From positions 298,769 through 362,768 of the forward strand of contig NZ_AQXB01000001.1 in assembly GCF_000375365.1 (NCBI RefSeq): DNA of 64,000 nt, in the 5' to 3' direction. Made by a program: the position numbers and the translations under genes. The notes below the pieces were generated by a model. The model had not been told where the DNA came from and did not search any database. It saw only the letters and a program-made list of their open reading frames with translations. Origin of the DNA: Corynebacterium mastitidis DSM 44356 (GTDB lineage: Bacteria > Actinomycetota > Actinomycetes > Mycobacteriales > Mycobacteriaceae). Below are positions 26,704 to 35,944 of the stretch, piece after piece (positions within the stretch are counted from its first letter, which is position 1; the number at the start of each line of letters is the position of its first letter).

Positions 26704-27428
26704 CATCCCTCTCCTCCCAGGGCGCTGTGTCCCCGCTCCAGCAGCAGGGGGATGGAGCACGCCACCCGCGTGGGTCCCCCGGGCGGCGAGACCACCGTGA
26801 GGTCCCCACCGAAAGCGGCGAGGCGCTCCCGCATCCCCCACAGCCCGTGGCCGGGCCTAAGCGTAGCGCCGCCGCCTCCCTCGTCCACCACGGCGATGCG
26901 CAGGCTCTCGTCCGAGGAGAGGAGCACGCTCACGGCCGCGCCCGGCGCGTGCTTGGCGGCGTTGGTCAGCGCCTCCGCGGTAAAGAAGTACCCCGCCGCC
27001 ACCACGCTGGGGGAAAGCCTCGGCAGCGGATGCGGGGCGCGCACCCGCACGTGCGGCCCGTACCCCGCCGCGGCGTCGCGCACCGCGGCCTCCAGCCCGT
27101 GATCGCTGAGCACCTGGGGATGCACGCCGCGCACGATGGTGCGCAGGGAATCCAGCCCGGCGTCGAGGTCGCCCTTGGCCGCACGCACGAGGTCGAGCAC
27201 CATGCCCTCGGCGTCGAGGGCCGCCTCCCCCAGCTTGATGGAGGCGGCCACGAGGTACTGCTGCGCGCCGTCGTGCAGGTCCCGCTCGATGCGCTGACGC
27301 TCCACCTCGTAGGCGTCCGCGATGGCCCGGCGCGAGGCGGTGAGCTCCGCGATCCGCGCGGCCTGGCGCTCCTCGCGGCTGCCCCGCGTCTCCTCCTCCG
27401 GCTGCCTGCGCTCCCGGAACCACCGCAT
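26703..27428 (-). CDS. Soluble histidine kinase, HisKA_3 type
   Basis: The 241-residue kinase starts directly with a charged helix and the H-box ERQRIERDLHDGAQQ; the phospho-His is near residue 53. ATP-binding motifs follow: TNAAKHAPG (N box), DEGGGG (G1) and GHGLWGMRER (G2). There is no transmembrane or periplasmic sensing domain, so the signal must arrive by another protein. The divergent ABC transporter is a plausible sensor, as in BceAB-type systems. AGGGAGG precedes the ATG. Confidence 0.88.
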   Translation of the reverse strand: MRWFRERRQPEEETRGSREERQAARIAELTASRRAIADAYEVERQRIERDLHDGAQQYLVAASIKLGEAALDAEGMVLDLVRAAKGDLDAGLDSLRTIVRGVHPQVLSDHGLEAAVRDAAAGYGPHVRVRAPHPLPRLSPSVVAAGYFFTAEALTNAAKHAPGAAVSVLLSSDESLRIAVVDEGGGGATLRPGHGLWGMRERLAAFGGDLTVVSPPGGPTRVACSIPLLLERGHSALGGEG

Positions 27429-27571
27429 GCGTCCTCCCTCGTCCCTTCCGGCCGGTACCTACCCCGCGCCAGCCTAATGCGAGGGTAAAAACGGGGGTAG
27501 CGCTGGCACTACCACAAAGACTATCCCCAGCCCCCTCGAAAACGGCGCTCCCACCAGGTGAAATAACGGCT

Positions 27572-28258
27572 ATGACCCACGTACTTCAACTCACAGACAT
27601 CGCCAAGGACTTCGGCGCGAGCCCGGTCCTATCCGGCATTTCCCTGACCGTCCGCCCCGGGGAGACCGTGGCGATCATGGGGCCCTCCGGCTCCGGCAAG
27701 TCCACGCTGCTGCACTGCATGTCCGGCGTGCTCACCCCCACCCACGGGACGGTGCAGTTTGGTTCCCAGACCCTGTCCGCGCTGCCCGACTCCGCCCGCT
27801 CCCGCCTGCGCCTGCGCAACTTCGGGTTCGTGTTTCAGGACGGCCAGCTCATGCCGGAGCTGTCCAACCTGGACAACGTGGCCCTGCCCTGCCTCCTGAC
27901 CGGGGTGGCCCGCGGCACGGCCGCCAAGCGCGCCCGGCACCTCCTGGATCAGCTCGGGCTGGGCGACCTTGCGGAGCGGCGCCCCAGCGAGATCTCCGGC
28001 GGGCAGGCCCAGCGCGTGGCCATCGCCCGCGCGCTCGCCGCCGAGCCCAGCGTCATCTTTGCCGACGAGCCCACCGGCGCGCTGGACCAAAGCACCGGGC
28101 ACGAGGTCATGCAGATGCTCAGCACGCTGATCAAGCACTCCGGGGCCAGCCTGGTGATGGTGACCCACGACCTCCAGGTGGCCCAGTGGATGGAGCGGCT
28201 CGTGGAGATCCGCGACGGCATCATCCACGCCGATCGCCCGCTGCGGGGTGCGCGATGA
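27572..28258 (+). CDS. ABC transporter ATP-binding protein (LolD/MacB/BceA type)
   Basis: This 228-residue ATPase has Walker A GPSGSGKST near residue 36, signature SGGQAQRVAIARAL, Walker B VIFADEPTGALD and the switch His in MVTHD. It belongs to the group paired with FtsX-like permeases for peptide or lipid export or detoxification. The stop overlaps the permease start in ATGA. The divergent kinase/regulator pair likely controls it. Confidence 0.93.
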   Translation: MTHVLQLTDIAKDFGASPVLSGISLTVRPGETVAIMGPSGSGKSTLLHCMSGVLTPTHGTVQFGSQTLSALPDSARSRLRLRNFGFVFQDGQLMPELSNLDNVALPCLLTGVARGTAAKRARHLLDQLGLGDLAERRPSEISGGQAQRVAIARALAAEPSVIFADEPTGALDQSTGHEVMQMLSTLIKHSGASLVMVTHDLQVAQWMERLVEIRDGIIHADRPLRGAR

Positions 28259-29661
28259 GCACCACTCGCCTCGTCTGGGATCTGCACACGGCCAGCCTGC
28301 GCGCGCGTACCGGCACCGGAACCGTGAGCCTGCTCGCCGTTATCAGCCTCACCGTCAGCTCCACCATCGCCTTCCTCGTGGCGGGCGGCACCTGGATGTT
28401 CTACCAGCGCGCCCGGCACCCCGAGGACGCCTCCGCGCACGTCCAAGAGCAGCTAGGGCAATACGGCCTGCTGCTCAACATGTGGTTCTTCTACGCCCTC
28501 ATCGCCTGCGCGTTCATCCTGCCCGCGCTCTTTAGCCTCATCTCCCAGTCCGCCGTGCTGGGGGCCTCCGGGCGGGAGCGCCGCCTCGCCCTGCTCCGGC
28601 TGCTGGGGCTTTCCTCCCGCGACATCACCCGCATGACCACCGTGGAGACGGGCCTGCAGGCGGTCCTCGGGATCGGGCTGGGCCTATGCCTCAGCGTTCT
28701 CCTCGCCCCGGCCTTTACCTCCCTCGAGTTCCAGGAGCGCCGCATCGCGCTCTCGGAGATCCTGCTGCCCTGGTGGGGCTACCTCGCGGTCGTGGGAATC
28801 CTCCTCGCGCTCGCGCTCTCCGCGTCCTTCTTTGGCATGCGGCGGGTGCGGGTGACCCCGCTGGGCGTGGCGCGCCGCACCATGCCGCCCGCTCTCAGGC
28901 GCTGGCGATTCTTCGCGTTCCTCGCCGTGTTCCTCGTAGGCACCCTGGCGCTGCGCAGGATCGATCCCACCACCTCCGAGGCCGGGGCCCTACTCGCCAT
29001 CGCCGGGTTCCTCTTCCTCATCGTCAGCGCCATCAACCTGGCGGCCCCGTACCTGCTCCAGATCGGCGCCCGGTGCGCCGCCCTTCTCCCCGGAACGGCG
29101 CACCTGGTGGCCTGCCGCCGCATCTCCGGCGATAGCCGCGCCTCCTGGCGGCGCAGCTCGGCCATCGCCTTCTTCGGCTTCCTCTCCGGCTACCTCGTGC
29201 TCTCCCCCATCGGAGACGACGAGCTCTCGCGCCTCTACGAGGAGGAGGAAGGCTTCTCCCTCATCTTCCGGGACGTGACCACCGGGGCGATGCTCACCCT
29301 CCTCTTCGGCTTCATCATCGCCGGGACCGCCATCTTCCTCGGCCAGGCGAGCGAGGTCTTCGAGTCCGCGGAGCTGTCCCGCTCCTTCCAGCTCCTCGGG
29401 GTGCCCCGGCGGTTCTTCACCGCCGTGGCCTTCATCGAGATCATGCTGCCGATCCTGCTCGTGAGCCTCTTCGGCTTCGCCTGCGGGTCCTCGCTGTGCC
29501 TGGCGATGTTCCAGGCGGGCGCCGAGGTGGACATGCTCGGGCGCGTCCTCTCCGCCCTCGCCGTACTGGGGGCGGGATGGCTGCTCACCGCCCTGGCGAT
29601 CCTGGCCGCCGAGCCCCTGCGCTCCCGCACCCTTGCCACTCACCGGCGCAGGAACGACTAA
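28255..29661 (+). CDS. ABC transporter permease, FtsX-like
   Basis: This 468-residue membrane protein has about ten hydrophobic helices. Two copies of the FtsX-type arrangement are visible, near residues 90-190 with GRERRLALLRLLGLSS and in the last third with SRSFQLLGVPRRF. This fits the BceB/YknZ-like permeases that expel or sense antimicrobial peptides. The start overlaps the ATPase stop (ATGA). A strong terminator lies beyond the stop. Confidence 0.9.
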   Translation: MSTTRLVWDLHTASLRARTGTGTVSLLAVISLTVSSTIAFLVAGGTWMFYQRARHPEDASAHVQEQLGQYGLLLNMWFFYALIACAFILPALFSLISQSAVLGASGRERRLALLRLLGLSSRDITRMTTVETGLQAVLGIGLGLCLSVLLAPAFTSLEFQERRIALSEILLPWWGYLAVVGILLALALSASFFGMRRVRVTPLGVARRTMPPALRRWRFFAFLAVFLVGTLALRRIDPTTSEAGALLAIAGFLFLIVSAINLAAPYLLQIGARCAALLPGTAHLVACRRISGDSRASWRRSSAIAFFGFLSGYLVLSPIGDDELSRLYEEEEGFSLIFRDVTTGAMLTLLFGFIIAGTAIFLGQASEVFESAELSRSFQLLGVPRRFFTAVAFIEIMLPILLVSLFGFACGSSLCLAMFQAGAEVDMLGRVLSALAVLGAGWLLTALAILAAEPLRSRTLATHRRRND

Positions 29662-29716
29662 CGCCCGCCCCTGGGCGAGCCCGAAGCGGTGGGGCCCGCA
29701 GGCACGGGGCATGAGA

Positions 29717-29746
29717 AAGGCGCCCGGGAATCTTCCCGGGCGCCTT
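29717..29746. terminator. Bidirectional intrinsic terminator
   Basis: AAGGCGCCCGGGA (29717-29729) pairs perfectly with TCCCGGGCGCCTT (29734-29746) around a four-base loop. It lies between the convergent permease gene and the small exported protein gene and can serve both. Confidence 0.85.
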
Positions 29747-29761
29747 ACGCTTGAGCGGGGA

Positions 29762-30010
29762 TTAGCCCACGAAGCGCGCGACGGTGTCGGCGATCACCTT
29801 GACCACCTTGGCGAAGATGTCCACGCCCTTGTCGGCGTTCTCCAGGCGCTGCTTCTGGGCATCGGCCTGGTCCTTCTCGGAGGCCGGCTTGACGTCCGTG
29901 GCCACGACGTCCTTGTCCGCCACGGTGGTGGCGGTCGCCGGGGCGATGGCCGTGGTGGCGGCGATGGCCACGGTGGCGGCGGACAGAGCGAACTTACGCT
30001 TCAGGTTCAT
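29762..30010 (-). CDS. Small exported protein, paralogue of the 6.6 kb gene
   Basis: The 82-residue protein has a signal peptide (MNLKRK, an Ala-rich core, ATA-T region) and a mature chain ending in an amphipathic helix around RLENADKGVDIFAKVVKVIA. It shares layout and the QxxxxxRLxNAxKGV motif with the protein at 6624-6878. AAGGATC lies before the ATG. Function is unknown; both genes are isolated between strong terminators. Confidence 0.78.
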   Translation of the reverse strand: MNLKRKFALSAATVAIAATTAIAPATATTVADKDVVATDVKPASEKDQADAQKQRLENADKGVDIFAKVVKVIADTVARFVG

Positions 30011-30587
30011 GAGAGATCCTTCCCAACAAAGAGGCGAAACGGACTAGGTGGAGAGGCGTCCCGTCGGCCCCCGGCCTGCGGTCGAAGATTCAGGGACGTA
30101 CTCACCGTGTGGGCCAAGAATAACCGAAGCGCCAGGGAAGAAAAAGGGTTGTAAGGGTACCGTATCCTTTCGTCTACTCCGCCCACGGCGACGCAGTTGT
30201 TTGGGCCGAGAAATGCGGAGAATATCAGGATCGGCGCGCGAGGCTGTGGAGCATGTAACAGAATCCCGGCGGCCCCAAAACCCGCCGCACCGGCCCTCCG
30301 GGGCGAATGCGCGGGGTACGAAAGCACAGGCGCGGCGCCGTGGCGCGGCCCCTCGGAGACGAGCCGCCCACTCCGCGCCCCGCATGTGAAATGACCCATA
30401 GGCGCGGCGGGGCGGCCGCGACGGGCTGAGCGGTCCCCCACCCCGCACGCCGGAAACGGGAAGCACGCAGGCGGCGGAAGGCCCATGCGGGGCCGGGGCG
30501 CCGCCCCGCGAGAAGCGCAGGGGCGCCGAACGCCCCCGCACAATAAGAAAACCCCAGACCCGATAACCGAATCCGAGGATGTATCCG
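30011..30587. other. Gene-poor GC-rich region
   Basis: I see no convincing gene here. Long open frames on the minus strand run through tRNA-Val and lack start sites. A GC hairpin (GGGGCG / CGCCCC near 30523-30540) lies between tRNA-Val and the small exported gene. The segment near 30120-30180, AT-richer, may hold the promoter for the exported-protein gene, but the elements are not clear. Confidence 0.5.
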
Positions 30588-30660
30588 TGCGTCCTGACGG
30601 GCTCGAACCGCCGACCTGCTGGGTGTAAACCAGCTGCTCTCCCAACTGAGCTAAAGACGC
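30588..30660 (-). tRNA. tRNA-Val (UAC)
   Basis: On the minus strand the 73-base cloverleaf has acceptor arm GCGTCTT / AGGACGC, a D arm GCTC...GAGC, anticodon arm GCTGG-TTTACAC-CCAGC giving anticodon TAC, and T arm with TTCGAGC. CCA is not encoded. A -10-like TATAGT (complement of 30717-30722) lies about 57 bases upstream. Confidence 0.96.
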
Positions 30661-30731
30661 AAAACCCACCGAGAGGCGCCCGTGCGGCGCGCCGCATCAC
30701 GCAGGCAACTCGAAAAACTATAGCACAGGGT

Positions 30732-31163
30732 TCACTTGCGCGTGGAACCGCGCTGCACCAGGCAGGACCCCTGCCACTGCCCCAGGCGCTCCGCCTTAGT
30801 CTGCACCAGCCCGGCGAGCTGCGCGGACTCCGCGATCACGCCCGGCTCGATGGTCCCGGGGCGCCCCGCCCCCGGGGTGAGCAGCCAGACCCGCCCGTTC
30901 TCGGCCAGCGGACGCACGGCGTCCACCAGACCGTCCACGAGGTCCCCGTCCTCTTCCCGCCACCACAGCAGCACGACGTCGCAGATGTCGTCGGTCTCCT
31001 CGTCCAGCAACGCCTCGTCCAGGAAATCCTCGATGGACTCGGAGATGGCGCTATCGCAATCCTCGTCCCAGCCCACTTCCTGAACAACGTTGCCCCGCTG
31101 AATGCCGAGGCGCTGTGCATAGTCCTGGACGTCTTTACCGATAACGTCCGGAGCGTCCACCAC
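30732..31163 (-). CDS. DUF3052 family protein
   Basis: This 143-residue protein matches the actinobacterial DUF3052 family. It has a conserved [30 protein letters not shown] start (short portions visible), the acidic [21 protein letters not shown] centre, and [12 protein letters not shown] near the end. Function is unknown, and it is conserved next to aceE. GTG at 31163 with GGAGG nine bases upstream fits the family length. Confidence 0.87.
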   Translation of the reverse strand: MVDAPDVIGKDVQDYAQRLGIQRGNVVQEVGWDEDCDSAISESIEDFLDEALLDEETDDICDVVLLWWREEDGDLVDGLVDAVRPLAENGRVWLLTPGAGRPGTIEPGVIAESAQLAGLVQTKAERLGQWQGSCLVQRGSTRK

Positions 31164-31449
31164 TGTGATGTTCCTCCCGTTCCTGCTTCCCCGTGCGCCA
31201 CCGCCAGCGTTGTCGGCGGGACGTCGCCGGGCACAATCTCTTCCTTGCAAGCAGGATACAGGCTTTCAGGGATTTTCTCCCCATTTTCAGCCCCGGCCCC
31301 AACCCCCGCGCCAGCCCCATCCCCGGTGCAGCGGGCGGCCCCCGTTGTCACTAGACTCGGCTACGTTGCGCGCGGTGTATCCGCCTATGAGGTCATACCC
31401 AACGTGGGCCGCGCCCGGATATAACCTGAACAAACCAGGAGGTTTACCT

Positions 31450-34188
31450 ATGGCTGAGGGCAATCTCAGCGGAAATCCGACGGAGGACACCAACTTCGCC
31501 CTCATCCGAGACGGCGTGGCGTCCTACCTGAACGACTCCGATCCGGAGGAGACCCGCGAGTGGATGGACTCCCTTGACGGGCTTCTCGATAACTCCAGCT
31601 CCGATCGGGCCCGTTACCTCATGCTGCGCCTCTTGGAGCGGGCGTCGGCAAAGCGCGTGCCGCTGCCCCCGCTGCTGTCCACGGACTTCGTCAACACCAT
31701 CCCCACCTCCTCGGAGCCCGAGTTCCCCGGCGACGAGGAGGTGGAGAAGCGCTACCGGCGGTGGATTCGCTGGAACGCCGCCATCATGGTGCACCGCGCG
31801 CAGCGCCCCGAGATCGGCGTCGGCGGGCACATCTCCACCTACGCGGGCGCGGCCCCGCTGTACGAGGTGGGCTTTAACCACTTCTTCCGGGGCAAGGACC
31901 ACCCCGGCGGCGGCGACCAGGTGTTCTTCCAGGGCCACGCCTCCCCCGGCATGTACGCGCGCGCCTTCCTTGAGGGGCGCCTGAGCGAGGACGACCTGGA
32001 CGGCTTCCGCCAGGAGGTATCCCGCGAGCAGGGCGGCCTGCCCAGCTACCCGCACCCCCACGGCATGAAGGACTTCTGGGAGTTCCCCACCGTGTCCATG
32101 GGCCTGGGCCCGATGGACGCGATCTACCAGGCGCGCTTCAACCGCTACCTGCACAACCGAGGTATCAAGGACACCTCCCAGCAGCACGTGTGGGCGTTCC
32201 TGGGCGACGGCGAGATGGACGAGCCGGAGTCCCGCGGCCTGCTGCAGCAGGCGGCGCTGAACAACCTGGACAACCTGACCTTCGTGGTCAACTGCAACCT
32301 GCAGCGCCTGGACGGCCCGGTGCGCGGCAACACGCAGATCATCCAGGAGCTGGAGTCCTTCTTCCGGGGCGCGGGCTGGTCCGTCATCAAGGTCGTGTGG
32401 GGCCGCGAGTGGGACGAGCTGCTCGAGAAGGACAAGGACGGCGCCCTCGTGGAGATCATGAACAAGACGCCGGATGGGGACTACCAGACCTTCAAGGCGA
32501 ACGACGGCGCGTACGTGCGCGAGCACTTCTTCGGGCGCGACCCGCGCACCCTGAAGCTCGTGGAGGACATGACCGACGACGAGATCTGGGCGCTGCGCCG
32601 GGGCGGCCACGACTACCGCAAGATCTACGCCGCCTACAAGCGCGCGCTGGAGACCACGGATCGCCCCACCGTGATCCTGGCGCACACCATCAAGGGCTAC
32701 GGGCTGGGCCACAACTTCGAGGGCCGCAACGCCACCCACCAGATGAAGAAGCTCACGCTGGACGACCTCAAGCTCTTCCGCGACAAGCAGGGTATCCCGA
32801 TCTCCGACGAGGAGCTGGAGAAGAACCCCAAGCTGCCCCCGTACTTCCACCCCGGCGAGGACTCCCCGGAGATCAAGTACATGAAGGAGCGCCGCCGCGA
32901 GCTGGGCGGGTTCCTCCCGGAGCGCCGCGAGAAGTACGAGCCGCTTGAGGTCCCCGCCATCGACAAGCTGCGCTCCGTACGCAAGGGCTCGGGCAAGCAG
33001 ACCGTGGCCACCACGATGGCCCTGGTGCGCACCTTCAAGGAGCTCATGCGCGATAAGGGGCTGAAGGATCGCCTGGTCCCGATCATCCCGGACGAGGCCC
33101 GCACCTTCGGCATGGACTCCTGGTTCCCCACCATGAAGATCTACAACCCGCACGGCCAGAACTACGTGCCGGTGGATCACGACCTCATGCTCTCCTACCG
33201 CGAGGCCACCGACGGCCACATCCTGCACGAGGGCATCAACGAGGCCGGTTCCATGGCGTCATTCATCGCCGCGGGCACCAGCTACGCCACCCAGGGCGTG
33301 GCGATGATCCCGCTGTACATCTTCTACTCGATGTTCGGCTTCCAGCGCACCGGCGACTCCATCTGGGCCGCCGCCGACCAGATGGCGCGCGGCTTCCTGC
33401 TGGGCGCCACCGCGGGCCGCACCACGCTGACCGGCGAGGGCCTGCAGCACATGGACGGCCACTCCCAGATCCTGGCCTCCACCAACCCCGGGGTGGTCTC
33501 CTACGACCCGGCCTTTGCCTACGAGGTGGCGCACCTGGTGCGCGAGGGCATCGACCGCATGTACGGCCCCGGCCGGGGCGAGAACGTGATCTACTACCTG
33601 ACGATCTACAACGAGCCGATCCCCCAGCCCGCGGAGCCGGAGAACCTGGACGTGGAGGGCCTGCACAAGGGCATCTACCTCTACGACGGCGGCTCCCGGG
33701 GCTCGCTGGACGCCTCCATCCTGGCCTCCGGCATCGGCATGCAGGCCGCCCTGCGCGCCCAGGAGATCCTGGCCGAGGACTTCGACGTCAAGGCGTCCAT
33801 CTTCTCCGTGACCTCCTGGGTGGAGCTGGCCCGCGACGGCGCCAGGATCAACAAGGAGACGCTGCGCAACCCCGGCGGGGATCACCCCGAGCCCTTTGCC
33901 ACCGCGCAGCTCAAGAAGGGCTCCGGGCCCTACGTGGCGGTCTCCGACTTTGCCACGGACCTCCAGGAGCAGATTCGCGCCTACGTGCCCGGCGAGTACA
34001 TCGTCCTCGGCGCGGACGGCTTCGGGTTCTCCGATACCCGCCCGGCGGCGCGTCGCCACTTCAACATCGACGCGGAGTCCGTGGTGGTCGCGGTGCTCAT
34101 CGGCCTGGCCCGGGAGGGCAAGATCGACATGCAGGTGGCGGCCGACGCCGCCAAGCGCTTCCACTTGGACGATCCCACCCAGGCGTAA
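31450..34188 (+). CDS. aceE: Pyruvate dehydrogenase E1 component (homodimeric)
   Basis: AceE decarboxylates pyruvate with thiamine diphosphate and passes the acetyl group to E2, feeding the TCA cycle. The 912-residue single-chain form is typical of Actinobacteria and gamma-proteobacteria. The ThDP motif begins at [12 protein letters not shown] and ends with [12 protein letters not shown]; the transketolase-like centre includes [15 protein letters not shown] 31450 is supported by AGGAGG seven bases upstream. The 286-base upstream region (31164-31449) is the divergent promoter region and shows no clear operator. A strong terminator follows. Confidence 0.97.
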   Translation: MAEGNLSGNPTEDTNFALIRDGVASYLNDSDPEETREWMDSLDGLLDNSSSDRARYLMLRLLERASAKRVPLPPLLSTDFVNTIPTSSEPEFPGDEEVEKRYRRWIRWNAAIMVHRAQRPEIGVGGHISTYAGAAPLYEVGFNHFFRGKDHPGGGDQVFFQGHASPGMYARAFLEGRLSEDDLDGFRQEVSREQGGLPSYPHPHGMKDFWEFPTVSMGLGPMDAIYQARFNRYLHNRGIKDTSQQHVWAFLGDGEMDEPESRGLLQQAALNNLDNLTFVVNCNLQRLDGPVRGNTQIIQELESFFRGAGWSVIKVVWGREWDELLEKDKDGALVEIMNKTPDGDYQTFKANDGAYVREHFFGRDPRTLKLVEDMTDDEIWALRRGGHDYRKIYAAYKRALETTDRPTVILAHTIKGYGLGHNFEGRNATHQMKKLTLDDLKLFRDKQGIPISDEELEKNPKLPPYFHPGEDSPEIKYMKERRRELGGFLPERREKYEPLEVPAIDKLRSVRKGSGKQTVATTMALVRTFKELMRDKGLKDRLVPIIPDEARTFGMDSWFPTMKIYNPHGQNYVPVDHDLMLSYREATDGHILHEGINEAGSMASFIAAGTSYATQGVAMIPLYIFYSMFGFQRTGDSIWAAADQMARGFLLGATAGRTTLTGEGLQHMDGHSQILASTNPGVVSYDPAFAYEVAHLVREGIDRMYGPGRGENVIYYLTIYNEPIPQPAEPENLDVEGLHKGIYLYDGGSRGSLDASILASGIGMQAALRAQEILAEDFDVKASIFSVTSWVELARDGARINKETLRNPGGDHPEPFATAQLKKGSGPYVAVSDFATDLQEQIRAYVPGEYIVLGADGFGFSDTRPAARRHFNIDAESVVVAVLIGLAREGKIDMQVAADAAKRFHLDDPTQA

Positions 34189-34207
34189 GCCCGCCTGCGC
34201 TCCCCTC

Positions 34208-34243
34208 GGGGGAGGCCTCCCGCGCGGGGCCTCCCCCGTTTTT
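34208..34243 (+). terminator. Intrinsic terminator of aceE
   Basis: GGGGGAGGCC at 34208-34217 pairs with GGCCTCCCCC at 34228-34237, followed by five T residues at 34239-34243. Confidence 0.92.
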
Positions 34244-34292
34244 CTTGTGCGCGCCGCCCCGCGCCCCTTCGCGCGCTATGCTGGGGACCATC

Positions 34293-34592
34293 ATGGGAAA
34301 CCTCGCGGACCAGCTCGCCGCCAAGTTCGGCGCGGAAGAACAGCACGACGACCAGCCGGAGGGCACCCTGGCGCGGCTGGCGCGCATCGTGGCGGACGTC
34401 ACGGGCGCGGACCCCCAGGGCATCGACGCCGCCACCCCGCTGCGCGACGGCACGGCCGCCACCTCCCTCGACGTCGTGGAGATCACCGTGCGGGCGGAGG
34501 AGGCCTTCGGGGTGCGCCTGGACGGGCAGACCGTGGCGAACTTCTCCACCGTGGGGGACCTCGTGGAGTTCCTGGATACCACTTCCGCCTGA
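34293..34592 (+). CDS. Acyl carrier protein
   Basis: This 99-residue acyl carrier protein has a likely phosphopantetheine Ser in ATSLDVVEI near residue 63; the usual Asp before the Ser is replaced by Thr. The four-helix pattern is present, with a helix RAEEAFGVR and a final VGDLVEFL. ATG 34293 has GGGG eight bases upstream. Corynebacteria have multi-domain type I fatty acid synthases, so a separate carrier may serve another pathway or FAS accessory role. It is followed by the HAD gene with a 20-base gap. Confidence 0.87.
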   Translation: MGNLADQLAAKFGAEEQHDDQPEGTLARLARIVADVTGADPQGIDAATPLRDGTAATSLDVVEITVRAEEAFGVRLDGQTVANFSTVGDLVEFLDTTSA

Positions 34593-34612
34593 AAAGGGAG
34601 CAGAATGGGGGC

Positions 34613-35443
34613 ATGACTGCCCACATTTCCTACCTCTCCGACATGGACGGCGTGCTCATCAAGGAAGGCGAGATGATCCCCGGCGCGGATCGCTTCCTGC
34701 GTGCCCTGTACGAGAACGACATCAGCTTCATGGTGCTCACCAACAACTCCATCCACACCCCGCGCGACCTCTCGGCCCGCCTCCGCAACACGGGCCTGGA
34801 CATCCCTGCGGAGCGGATCTGGACGTCGGCCACCGCCACCGCGCACTTCCTCAAGAGCCAGGAGGACGAGGGCACCGCCTACGTGATCGGGGAATCCGGG
34901 CTGACCACCGGGCTGCACGAGGCGGGCTGGATACTCACCGATAACGACCCGGAGTTTGTGGTCCTGGGCGAGACGCGCACCTACTCCTTCGAGGCCATCA
35001 CCACCGCCATCAACCTCATCCTGGGCGGGGCGCGCTTCATCTGCACCAACCCGGACGTCACCGGCCCCGCCCCGCAGGGCCTGCTCCCGGCGGCGGGCTC
35101 GGTGGCGGCCCTCATCACCGCCGCCACCGGGCAGGAGCCCTACTACGTGGGCAAGCCCAACCCGGTGATGATGCGCTCCGCGCTCAACACCATCGGCGCG
35201 CACTCGGAGCGCACGGTGATGATCGGCGACCGGATGGACACGGACATGAAGTCCGGGCTCGAGGCGGGCATGCGGACCATCCTGGTGCGCTCGGGCATCT
35301 CCGACAACGCGGAGATCAACCGCTACCCCTACCGCCCCACCCGGGTGCTGGACTCCGTGGCGGACCTGGTGGACTGCTGGGACGACCCCTTCGGGGACGG
35401 CAGCTTCGCCTCCTCGGAGGAGACCTCTTCCACCGAGGCGTAA
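34613..35443 (+). CDS. HAD-IIA (NagD-like) phosphatase
   Basis: This 276-residue HAD hydrolase has motif I DMDGVL near residue 11, motif II TNNS, a conserved Lys in YVGKPNPVM and motif III MIGDRMDTDM. The large cap is the IIA type found in NagD and 4-nitrophenylphosphatases. The substrate is not known. AAAGGGAG lies upstream. The 3' 115 bases overlap the convergent gene at 35329-35757. Confidence 0.92.
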   Translation: MTAHISYLSDMDGVLIKEGEMIPGADRFLRALYENDISFMVLTNNSIHTPRDLSARLRNTGLDIPAERIWTSATATAHFLKSQEDEGTAYVIGESGLTTGLHEAGWILTDNDPEFVVLGETRTYSFEAITTAINLILGGARFICTNPDVTGPAPQGLLPAAGSVAALITAATGQEPYYVGKPNPVMMRSALNTIGAHSERTVMIGDRMDTDMKSGLEAGMRTILVRSGISDNAEINRYPYRPTRVLDSVADLVDCWDDPFGDGSFASSEETSSTEA

Positions 35444-35757
35444 AACCCCTCGGCCTCGGCGCGCTCGCGCAGGGCGGCGGCGAAGCGGCGCAGCTCCGCG
35501 CGGGGCGCGGCGAGCACCTCGCGGCACCCGGTGAGGCCCCGCCCGGCGCGCTCCCACCGGGTGCACCAGTGGGCGGCGAGGGGGTCAGCGCCCGGGAGGG
35601 CCGGCAGCGGCTGGCTGGGCACGCACAGCACCATGAGCGCCTCCACACCGGCCCGGAGGGCGGTGGGCATGCGCTCGATGGTGAGCACGCAGTAGCACAC
35701 CTCCGCGTCCGCGCCAACCGAGGAGTCCACGGGGTGGTCAAGCAACAATGTGGTCAT
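35329..35757 (-). CDS. Hypothetical protein convergent with the HAD gene
   Basis: The 142-residue protein contains EVCYCVLTIERMPTALRAG and a W-rich HWCTRWERAGRGLTGC segment, then a charged helix and a Ser-rich tail. No domain is recognised. AAGGA lies nine bases before the ATG. The last 115 bases overlap the HAD gene on the opposite strand, so the true end may be shorter if a frameshift is present. The 5' leader carries two hairpins. Confidence 0.6.
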   Translation of the reverse strand: MTTLLLDHPVDSSVGADAEVCYCVLTIERMPTALRAGVEALMVLCVPSQPLPALPGADPLAAHWCTRWERAGRGLTGCREVLAAPRAELRRFAAALRERAEAEGFYASVEEVSSEEAKLPSPKGSSQQSTRSATESSTRVGR

Positions 35758-35782
35758 GGGTGGGTTCCTTCGGCACAACAAG

Positions 35783-35806
35783 CGCCGCCCGACGGGGCGG
35801 GCGGCG
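35783..35806 (-). promoter_or_regulatory. Leader hairpin of the hypothetical gene
   Basis: CGCCGCCCG (35783-35791) pairs with CGGGCGGCG (35798-35806), and on the minus strand it is followed by CTTGTTGTG just before the ribosome binding site. It could act as an attenuator. Confidence 0.45.
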
Positions 35807-35807
35807 C

Positions 35808-35872
35808 AAGACGAGTCTCGTCTTCCCCAACGGTCTCGTGGCTTGCCACCATTCACACTGAATACGAGTGTG
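35808..35872 (-). promoter_or_regulatory. Palindromes in the promoter/leader
   Basis: AAGACGAG-T-CTCGTCTT at 35808-35824 is a near-perfect palindrome. CACACT (35854-35859) and AGTGTG (35867-35872) form a second inverted repeat. On the minus strand a TTGCCG...TACACA pair with 16-base spacing overlaps the second repeat, so it may be an operator. Confidence 0.4.
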
Positions 35873-35944
35873 TACCGCACGCCGTCGGGGCGGCAACTCT
35901 CAAGTGCCGGTTTATCCCCCACTCATTCAAGCTCTAGTTCAGGC

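Noticed and set aside
30007..30700. Two long minus-strand frames
   Set aside because: They run across tRNA-Val and lack ribosome binding sites and homology.
31444..33228. 594-codon open frame on the minus strand
   Set aside because: It is antisense to aceE and has no recognisable motif; the aceE frame is strongly conserved.
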